Notes under the pieces: model-generated
The model's input: only the letters and a program-made list of their open reading frames with translations
Databases searched by the model: none
What the model was told of the DNA's origin: nothing
Position numbers and translations under genes: made by a program
Shown here: in pieces, positions 6,814-12,014 of the stretch
How the letters are laid out: the number at the start of each line of letters is the position of its first letter
Numbering within the stretch: the first letter of the stretch is position 1
Source: Desulfobacterales bacterium
GTDB taxonomy: Bacteria; Desulfobacterota; Desulfobacteria; Desulfobacterales; Desulfobacteraceae
Assembly: GCA_022361095.1 (NCBI GenBank)
Contig: JAKSBO010000084.1
Span: 1 to 12,014 of the forward strand
DNA: 12,014 nucleotides
Reading direction: 5' to 3'

Positions 6814-7032
6814 TTATACCCAAATCCCTTTCTTTGGCGGGTTGCCATATGAATCGAAAGAGTCTCCATTCGCCTTCAATACCGCCTGCAGATTTTCAAC
6901 GGTAAATTCAAACCCATCTTCTTTTGCCATGGCACAAAATTTTTCCATTGAAAAACAGTTGTCGTATTTTACACGAAATTTGCGGTCATCTGCACCTTTA
7001 TCCAAAAAGGCCTGAACGTTTTCTTCTGACAT
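6814..7032 (-). CDS. Stand-alone Nif11-domain small protein
   Basis: This 72-residue protein begins MSEENVQAFLDKGADDRKFR and continues through FCAMAKEDGFEFTVENLQAVL, matching the Nif11 domain along residues about 1-52 (start MSxEN..FL, central AKE.GF.FT). Nif11 proteins occur in nitrogen fixers with unknown function, and a related branch serves as leader peptides for modified natural products. Here the tail (about residues 55-72, ending NPPKKGIWV) has no double-Gly cleavage site and no Cys/Ser/Thr-rich core, and no modification enzyme is nearby, so a peptide-precursor role is unlikely. GGAG sits 8 bases before the ATG, supporting the start. A sigma-54 promoter of the same form as that of nifH lies upstream, arguing for expression under nitrogen-fixing conditions. 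No membrane segment or signal peptide is seen. Confidence 0.85.
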   Translation of the reverse strand: MSEENVQAFLDKGADDRKFRVKYDNCFSMEKFCAMAKEDGFEFTVENLQAVLKANGDSFDSYGNPPKKGIWV

Positions 7033-7078
7033 AAGAACGTCTCCATTTATTAATTGGTTAAATAATTATGAAAGTAAA

Positions 7079-7093
7079 GCAAAGAGTGTTCCA
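7079..7093 (-). promoter_or_regulatory. Sigma-54 promoter of the Nif11-domain gene
   Basis: The minus strand reads TGGAACACTCTTTGC, with the GG and GC dinucleotides exactly 10 bases apart as in the consensus TGGCAC-N5-TTGC. The predicted start of transcription is near 7067, leaving a leader of about 35 bases before the ATG at 7032. The -24 hexamer TGGAAC is identical to that of the nifH promoter at 10753. Confidence 0.75.
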
Positions 7094-7216
7094 ATGTTGG
7101 TGTTGATATTGTCTTTATATAAAAATCCTCTTATTTTTTTGTGCGTTCAAGGTGTTATTGTTGCATTTCTTTTATTTTCGTACGTTGAGGACGTCAATAG
7201 CCGTTTTAAAATATAC

Positions 7217-7244
7217 TTGACATCGTTTTACTGTCGATGATAAC
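7217..7244 (+). promoter_or_regulatory. Sigma-70-type promoter for modABC
   Basis: A perfect -35 box TTGACA (7217-7222) is followed after 16 bases by GATAAC (7239-7244), which matches the -10 consensus at four positions. The leader would be about 130 bases. The ATAACCG repeats (7240-7261) overlap the -10 box and the start region and could be an operator. Confidence 0.5.
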
Positions 7245-7380
7245 CGTATTTCGAATAACCGCCATGGGATAATTGGGATATTGATGTCCGGGTTAGATTC
7301 AAAATAGAACATAAAAGTTATGAAATGATGTAGTATGGTGTTTATCCAAAGCAAATAAATACAAAAAAGGAGTGTTGTTT

Positions 7381-8136
7381 GTGGGGTTAAGATTTAAATT
7401 CAACGTTTTTGTTGTTTTTGTGGTGTTGGGGTTCTGTGTGCCGGCACAGGCTGGGCAGGTTCGTGTTTCGGCGGCGAAAAGCATGAGTGATCTGTGTAAT
7501 AGTTTGATCGTGTTGTTTCAGACCGCGCATCGGGATGTTAAAATTGTACCCAACTTTGCGTCTTCCGGTGCTTTGGCAAAGCAAATAGAGCAGGGTGCGC
7601 CTGCGGATATTTACATTTCTGCCAACCCGAAGTGGATGGCGCATTTGGTTGGAATGGGTAAAGTTAAGGTGGGTACCGAAAAGGTATTTGCCCACAATGC
7701 GTTGGTTTTTGTGGGTAAGCCGGGTACGGGTGTTCATGGCATGAACGATTTACAAAAGCTGGCGCGTGTTGCATTGGGCAGTCCCGGCAGTGTGCCGGCC
7801 GGTCAGTATGCAAAACAGGCAATGGATAAAGTGGGGGTATATGATGGAATGCTCAAGAAAGGGCAGTTGGTTATGGCAAAGGATGTTCGCCAGGCGCTGA
7901 TCTATGCCGACCGGGGCGAGGCCGATGGGGCGTTTGTTTACAAAACGGATGCAATGCTCGCCGTCAGTGCAAAGGTTCTGTTTGAAGTGCCAATCGAGTT
8001 TTACGGTCGCGTCACTTATCCGGTTGCAATGACAAGGGAGAGTGAAGGGAATGCCGATGCCAAGCTCTTTTATGACTATATTGTTTCCGAAGCGGTTCAT
8101 CCGGAAATGATCCGCCTGGGTTTTTCTTTGCCCTGA
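7381..8136 (+). CDS. modA: Molybdate ABC transporter, periplasmic binding protein
   Basis: This 251-residue exported protein binds molybdate (or tungstate) and delivers it to ModBC. A signal peptide is clear: basic MGLRFKF, a hydrophobic stretch to about residue 19, and cleavage after AQA at 24. The mature protein begins with the ModA pattern VRVSAAKSMSDL, followed by FASSGALAKQIEQGAPADIYISA (split here at 59-68 and 69-81), then GSPGSVPAGQYA at 133-144 and FVYKTDA at 185-191. Likely oxyanion contacts by family analogy are S34, S62 and Y187. A GTG at 7372 is in frame but overlaps the ribosome binding site AAGGAG (7367-7372), so GTG 7381, with 8-base spacing and a better signal peptide, is preferred. 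It is the first gene of a mod operon, with modB beginning 8 bases after its stop. Confidence 0.92.
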   Translation: MGLRFKFNVFVVFVVLGFCVPAQAGQVRVSAAKSMSDLCNSLIVLFQTAHRDVKIVPNFASSGALAKQIEQGAPADIYISANPKWMAHLVGMGKVKVGTEKVFAHNALVFVGKPGTGVHGMNDLQKLARVALGSPGSVPAGQYAKQAMDKVGVYDGMLKKGQLVMAKDVRQALIYADRGEADGAFVYKTDAMLAVSAKVLFEVPIEFYGRVTYPVAMTRESEGNADAKLFYDYIVSEAVHPEMIRLGFSLP

Positions 8137-8144
8137 TATTGACC

Positions 8145-8843
8145 ATGCTGGATGAAATTATGATGTTATCACTTTCTTCCCAGGATGTATCTGCTATTTG
8201 GCTTTCCCTGAAGGTTGCTTGTTCGGCAACCTTGATTTCCACTCCCTTTGGTATTGCCTGCGGATATTTTCTTGCCTTTGGCAAAACCAGGGGCAAGGCG
8301 CTGGTGGAAGGGATTGTCGGCCTGCCCTTGGTGTTGCCGCCGGTGGTGGTTGGATATTTATTGCTGCTGGCCTTTGGGTCCAATGGGGTCATTGGTAGGT
8401 TTTTGAATTTTTTGGGTTTTCAGGTGGTTTTTTCTCTTACCGGTGCGGTTATTGCTTCTGCAGTTGTTGGGTTTCCTTTGATGGTACGTTCGATCCGTAT
8501 TGGCATGGAGGCGGTGGATCAATCTTATGTTTCGGTGTCGCGAACCCTTGGTGCGGGGTGGTGGGATAGTTTTTTTACCATTGTTCTGCCGTTGAGCGGG
8601 CGGGCGATTCTTGCCGGGATGTCGTTGATGTTTGCCAGGAATCTTGGTGAGTTCGGCGCAACGGTTATCCTGGCCGGCAATATCCCGGGGGTAACACAGA
8701 CAATTCCTTTGGCAATCTATGAATATACCGCTGTTCCGGGTGGTGATCGGATGGCGCTGACGCTTTGCCTGGTCTCCATCAGCCTCTCTTTTGTTATTCT
8801 CCTTGTAAGTGAGGGGATAAACCGCAGGTTCAGGAGAAAATAG
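8145..8843 (+). CDS. modB: Molybdate ABC transporter, permease
   Basis: This 232-residue inner-membrane protein forms the molybdate channel. About five hydrophobic segments are visible (near residues 17-45, 55-78, 95-118, 145-163 and 205-222). The cytoplasmic EAA loop that docks onto the ATPase is at about 128-150 (YVSVSRTLGAGWW then FFTIVLPLSG), and the ModB-type stretch LGEFGATVILAGNIPG follows at 167-182. The length is normal for ModB. The gene lies 8 bases after modA and 2 bases before modC, so translational coupling is likely. The start is uncertain: ATG 8145 is chosen, while TTG 8139 and ATG 8160 or 8163 are in-frame alternatives. No strong ribosome binding site precedes any of them. 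A CysT-like sulfate permease is less likely given the ModA and ModC neighbours. Confidence 0.92.
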   Translation: MLDEIMMLSLSSQDVSAIWLSLKVACSATLISTPFGIACGYFLAFGKTRGKALVEGIVGLPLVLPPVVVGYLLLLAFGSNGVIGRFLNFLGFQVVFSLTGAVIASAVVGFPLMVRSIRIGMEAVDQSYVSVSRTLGAGWWDSFFTIVLPLSGRAILAGMSLMFARNLGEFGATVILAGNIPGVTQTIPLAIYEYTAVPGGDRMALTLCLVSISLSFVILLVSEGINRRFRRK

Positions 8844-8845
8844 CG

Positions 8846-9901
8846 GTGCAGTTGGATGTTGAATTGAAAAAAAATTTTAAAGGGTTCTCTCTTGATGTTG
8901 CCTTTTGCCTCTCCTCCCCAAGGACGGGAATTTTTGGTCCGTCAGGGAGTGGTAAATCGACAATTATGAATCTGCTGTCCGGTCTGGAGTCGCCGGACAG
9001 CGGTTTTATCCGGTTGGGTAAGACTGTTCTTTTTGATGCAAAGGCAAAAATTAATTTGAAGCCGGATCAGCGTAATATTGGTGTTGTGTTTCAGCATGCC
9101 CATTTGTTTCCCCATATGAGTGTTAAGAAGAATATTTTTTATGGGTATAAACGGGTTAAGCCGGAATACAGACGAATTGACCCTGACGGCCTTTTTAATG
9201 TGCTTGGTATTACACAGCTTTTGTCCCGGAATGTAGCTACGTTGTCAGGCGGGGAGCGCCAGCGTATTGCTCTGGCGAGAACGGTTTTGTCAAATCCCAG
9301 GCTTATCCTTATGGATGAGCCGCTTTCGGCTTTAGATGAGGCGCATAAATTTCAGATTATTCCTTATTTAAAAAATGTGTTCGACAATTACGGTATTCCC
9401 ATGATTTTCATCAGCCATTCGGTGCTGGAGATGCGGATGATGACCGATGAGGTTCTGGTGGTTGAAAAGGGGCGCGTTCGGCAGCGCAGTGCGGCGGAAG
9501 AATTGGTGAAGAAATCCTGGGGAAGCGGGCTTGAAAGTTATGTTAATTTGATTCGTCTGGGTGAAGCGTCTCTTTACAAGGACCTGTTCCTTTATCAATG
9601 GGGCGGCAATCGTCTTATTCTTACGGAATCGGGGGGCAGTGAAGAAAACCTTTTTGAGCTTGATTCCCGTGACATCCTTCTTTTTAAGCGGCATCCAGAG
9701 GCAACAAGTGCCAGGAATCTTTTGGAGTGCACCGTGACAAATATCTATGGCAGCGGGAATCGTGTGCGGGTGGAGCTGGGGTGCGGCGGTGAAAGCCTGA
9801 TTGCCCAGATCGTTCCGGAATCCGTTCGTGAGCTGGGGATCGAAAAAGGAGTCATGGTGGTGGCGGCAATTAAAGCGTCGGCGTTTAAGCGAATATTTTA
9901 A
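8846..9901 (+). CDS. modC: Molybdate ABC transporter, ATP-binding protein
   Basis: This 351-residue cytoplasmic ATPase drives molybdate import. Motifs in order are Walker A GPSGSGKST at 31-39, Q-loop Q83 in VFQHAHLFPH, signature LSGGERQR at 133-140, Walker B LILMDEPLSALD at 153-164, and H191 in FISHS. A C-terminal TOBE/Mop-type domain at about 288-351 (NLLECTVTNIYG, then GVMVVAAIKASAFK) is expected for ModC and may sense the oxyanion. The length is typical. The GTG start is supported by AGGAG at 8832-8836, with 9-base spacing, inside the end of modB. A GNAT gene starts 10 bases after the stop. No defects are seen. Confidence 0.93.
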   Translation: MQLDVELKKNFKGFSLDVAFCLSSPRTGIFGPSGSGKSTIMNLLSGLESPDSGFIRLGKTVLFDAKAKINLKPDQRNIGVVFQHAHLFPHMSVKKNIFYGYKRVKPEYRRIDPDGLFNVLGITQLLSRNVATLSGGERQRIALARTVLSNPRLILMDEPLSALDEAHKFQIIPYLKNVFDNYGIPMIFISHSVLEMRMMTDEVLVVEKGRVRQRSAAEELVKKSWGSGLESYVNLIRLGEASLYKDLFLYQWGGNRLILTESGGSEENLFELDSRDILLFKRHPEATSARNLLECTVTNIYGSGNRVRVELGCGGESLIAQIVPESVRELGIEKGVMVVAAIKASAFKRIF

Positions 9902-9911
9902 GGGGGAAGGT

Positions 9912-10367
9912 ATGGAAATTATCATTAAAGATGCGCGCCTGGTGGATGTTGATCTCGTGTTGTCTCTGCTGGCCCGGCAGTTTGCTGCAGAACAGGGGAA
10001 TGAATTCAGCCCCGGGGACCAGGCCCGGGGGGTGCGATTGATGCTGGATGGATGCGGGAAGCACAGGGCGGTGAAAGTTGCGTGGATGGATGATGCAATT
10101 GTCGGGATGTGTACGGCCCAGGCTCAAATCTCAATGGTTCAAGGCCGTATAGATGCCGTGGTTAATGACCTGATTGTGGATCATGCATTTAGAAAGAAAG
10201 GTGTTGCAGCTTTTTTGTTGTCGGCTATTGAAGCGTGGGCCTTAAATAAGGGTATAAAATTCATTTCCCTGCTTGCAAAAGAAGACGATCAGGATCGTCT
10301 TGATTTTTATAATAGAAGAGAGTGGAAGCGCAGCCCATTGATCTGTCTGGCCAAATCTTTGGATTAG
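9912..10367 (+). CDS. GNAT-family N-acetyltransferase
   Basis: This 151-residue soluble protein has a GNAT fold: an N-terminal part MEIIIKDARLVDVDLVLSLL, a central VVNDLIVDHAFRKKGVAAFLL (residues 83-103, joined without a break) and the acetyl-CoA pyrophosphate-binding motif RKKGVA at 94-99. The C-terminal half has FISLLAKEDDQDRLDFYNRR, a common GNAT ending with an aromatic residue before an RR or RG turn. The substrate is unknown. The frame is open further upstream, into modC, but ATG 9912 has GGGGGAAGG immediately before it and begins 10 bases after the modC stop, so it is the natural start. It is probably the last gene of the modABC operon. Confidence 0.85.
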   Translation: MEIIIKDARLVDVDLVLSLLARQFAAEQGNEFSPGDQARGVRLMLDGCGKHRAVKVAWMDDAIVGMCTAQAQISMVQGRIDAVVNDLIVDHAFRKKGVAAFLLSAIEAWALNKGIKFISLLAKEDDQDRLDFYNRREWKRSPLICLAKSLD

Positions 10368-10664
10368 GTATCTGCCGTGTCTGGTTGAAACCGTAGATTT
10401 TTCGGTATCCGGCCGTAAGTGTTCGCTGGTTGAAAAAACAGTCTCGTGTATAAAATTACATATTTGTTCTTAGTTGTTTCCATCGCCTGATTAATGCCGC
10501 TTTTAATTAAAAATCGGCCTATCCCTATTAATATATCCCAAGAAGCATTCATTTATTCAATGTAATAAATCCTGTTCCTGTATAATAATTCGTACCTTTA
10601 TAATTAATTACATATTTGAATTCTTTTATGTTTCATTTTTGTGTTATATGTGAATTTTTTGTTT

Positions 10665-10681
10665 TTGTGTAACGCAAACAA
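10665..10681. promoter_or_regulatory. Possible activator-binding dyad upstream of nifH
   Basis: TTGT (10665-10668) and ACAA (10678-10681) flank 9 bases, about 70 bases before the -24 element. The placement suits an upstream activator site, but the spacing is one short of the NifA motif TGT-N10-ACA. Confidence 0.25.
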
Positions 10682-10752
10682 GAAACTTTTTTTATTTAAA
10701 ATAAATGTAATTTAAATGAGTTAGATTTTTTTTCAATGATTCGGCCTGCTGT

Positions 10753-10768
10753 TGGAACAGCGGTTGCA
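10753..10768 (+). promoter_or_regulatory. Sigma-54 promoter of nifH
   Basis: TGGAACAGCGGTTGCA matches the consensus TGGCAC-N5-TTGCW at nearly every position, with the required 10 bases between GG and GC. Transcription would start near 10780, giving a leader of about 112 bases before the nifH ATG. Confidence 0.85.
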
Positions 10769-10790
10769 ATTGTAATCATCACGACGGCGG

Positions 10791-10807
10791 ACAGATTGTC
10801 TATCTGT
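10791..10807. promoter_or_regulatory. Dyad in the nifH leader
   Basis: ACAGAT (10791-10796) and ATCTGT (10802-10807) form a perfect 6-bp inverted repeat with a 5-base spacer, about 12 bases past the predicted transcription start. It could be an operator or an mRNA hairpin. Confidence 0.35.
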
Positions 10808-10885
10808 TAAAAATGACCAGCTAAAAATCCTATTGGTTGGTGATAATAAAATAAGGTCTATCTTGAATTGATTATTAAGGAGTAA

Positions 10886-11716
<831 letters not shown>

Positions 11717-11727
11717 ACCTATAACCG

Positions 11728-11749
11728 CAGGACCCTGAGGGGACCCCTG
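11728..11749 (+). other. Possible stem-loop between nifH and nifD
   Basis: CAGG (11728-11731) can pair with CCTG (11746-11749), and an overlapping alternative pairs AGGG (11738-11741) with CCCT (11745-11748). There is no T-run. Such hairpins after nifH can stabilise nifH mRNA or reduce read-through, which is a plausible but unproven role here. Confidence 0.3.
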
Positions 11750-11817
11750 GCAAAGAGACCGTTCCTGAAGAATTTTAAGCAAAACAACACAAGAGATAAG
11801 ATAGGGGTATATACATT

Positions 11818-12014
11818 ATGACAGGCGAACGAACCCACACCGTTAACCCGGAAGAGGTAAAAAAAGAAATACTGGCCAAGTATCCGCCTAAAGTGGCCCG
11901 GAAACGCGGCAAACAGATCACGCCGGTTTCAAGCGAAGAAGAAAAAGGCAGTCTCACGGTCGGGGCCAACGTCAGGACCGTCCCGGGCATCATCACCCAG
12001 AGGGGATGCTGCTA
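11818..12014 (+). CDS. nifD: Nitrogenase molybdenum-iron protein alpha chain (5' part only)
   Basis: The first 65 codons are present and the gene runs off the right edge. The N-terminal pattern (EEVKKEILAKYPPK, a basic stretch, then RTVPGIITQRGC at 53-64) matches NifD of clostridia, Geobacter and sulfate reducers. C64 in QRGCC lines up with the first P-cluster cysteine of NifD (Cys62 in Azotobacter). AnfD and VnfD have different N-termini, so the Mo-type assignment is preferred. The ATG is preceded by a weak ribosome binding site GGGGT at 11804-11808. Co-transcription with nifH is expected. Confidence 0.88.
   Translation, partial: MTGERTHTVNPEEVKKEILAKYPPKVARKRGKQITPVSSEEEKGSLTVGANVRTVPGIITQRGCC

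Larger units (their letters stand above)
7033..7380. other. Divergent control region between the Nif11 gene and modA
   Basis: This stretch separates the minus-strand Nif11 gene from the plus-strand mod operon and contains no convincing gene. It holds the Nif11 sigma-54 promoter (7079-7093, minus), a sigma-70 promoter for modABC (7217-7244, plus), a tandem ATAACCG motif (7240-7246 and 7255-7261), and the modA ribosome binding site AAGGAG (7367-7372). Confidence 0.6.

Noticed and set aside
6814..7032. Nif11 gene as precursor of a modified peptide (lanthipeptide-like)
   Set aside because: There is no GG cleavage motif, no core rich in Cys/Ser/Thr, and no maturation enzymes in the window.
7336..7352. 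A sigma-54-like TGG...GC upstream of modA
   Set aside because: GG and GC are 12 bases apart instead of 10 and the -12 element lacks TTGC; a sigma-70 promoter at 7217-7244 fits better.
7172..7354. A 60-codon minus-strand frame in the Nif11-modA intergenic region
   Set aside because: It has no ribosome binding site and covers the mod promoter; it resembles no family.
10364..10552. A 62-codon minus-strand frame between the GNAT gene and nifH
   Set aside because: There is no properly spaced ribosome binding site, no recognised domain and an AT-rich setting; I treat it as chance, though a small protein cannot be excluded.
10665..10681. A canonical NifA upstream activator site
   Set aside because: The dyad spacing is TGT-N9-ACA rather than N10; kept only as a low-confidence activator-site candidate.
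11818..12014. Alternative nitrogenase (anfD or vnfD) instead of nifD
   Set aside because: The N-terminal pattern RTVPGIITQRGC and adjacent modABC fit the Mo-type; AnfD has a different N-terminus as I recall it. The call rests on only 65 residues.

Overview
The window looks like chromosomal DNA of an anaerobic, nitrogen-fixing bacterium, most likely a sulfate-reducing deltaproteobacterium of the Desulfobacter/Desulfovibrio type. This rests on recognising protein families, not on a database search. The NifH has the sequence style of the anaerobe (cluster III) nitrogenases. The glutamate synthase is of the split, ferredoxin-containing type common in anaerobes. Promoters of both the sigma-70 and sigma-54 kind can be read directly.

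Left part (18-4001, plus strand): two tightly coupled genes encode most of a glutamate synthase. The first carries two [4Fe-4S] motifs and the FMN/2-oxoglutarate synthase domain. The second fuses the GXGXG (GltB domain 3) module to a complete GltD-type FAD/NAD(P)H reductase with a Cys-rich ferredoxin tail. The glutaminase domain is not seen and is probably encoded just upstream of base 1. Then come a long inverted repeat (4068-4114) and a truncated AAA-ATPase-like/PD-(D/E)XK family remnant (4265-4798).

Middle part (4769-7032, minus strand): a two-gene operon with a readable sigma-70 promoter encodes a calcineurin-like phosphoesterase and a protein joining a ParB/Srx-like domain to an Lrp/AsnC-type ligand-binding (RAM) domain. 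Upstream of it lies a gene-free stretch (6492-6813) with a duplicated 17-base motif and several stem-loops. Next is a 72-residue stand-alone Nif11-domain gene whose sigma-54 promoter has the same -24 hexamer as the nifH promoter.

Right part (7381-12014, plus strand): modA-modB-modC (molybdate ABC importer) followed by a GNAT acetyltransferase; a 524-base AT-rich non-coding stretch holding the nifH sigma-54 promoter; nifH; and the first 65 codons of nifD, which runs off the window. The usual anaerobe nifI1-nifI2 pair is absent between nifH and nifD.

Together the genes form a nitrogen-assimilation neighbourhood: molybdate import supplies the nitrogenase cofactor, NifH/NifD belong to the nitrogenase, and glutamate synthase takes up the fixed ammonium (with glutamine synthetase, not seen here). 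The Nif11 gene appears wired into the same sigma-54 regulon.
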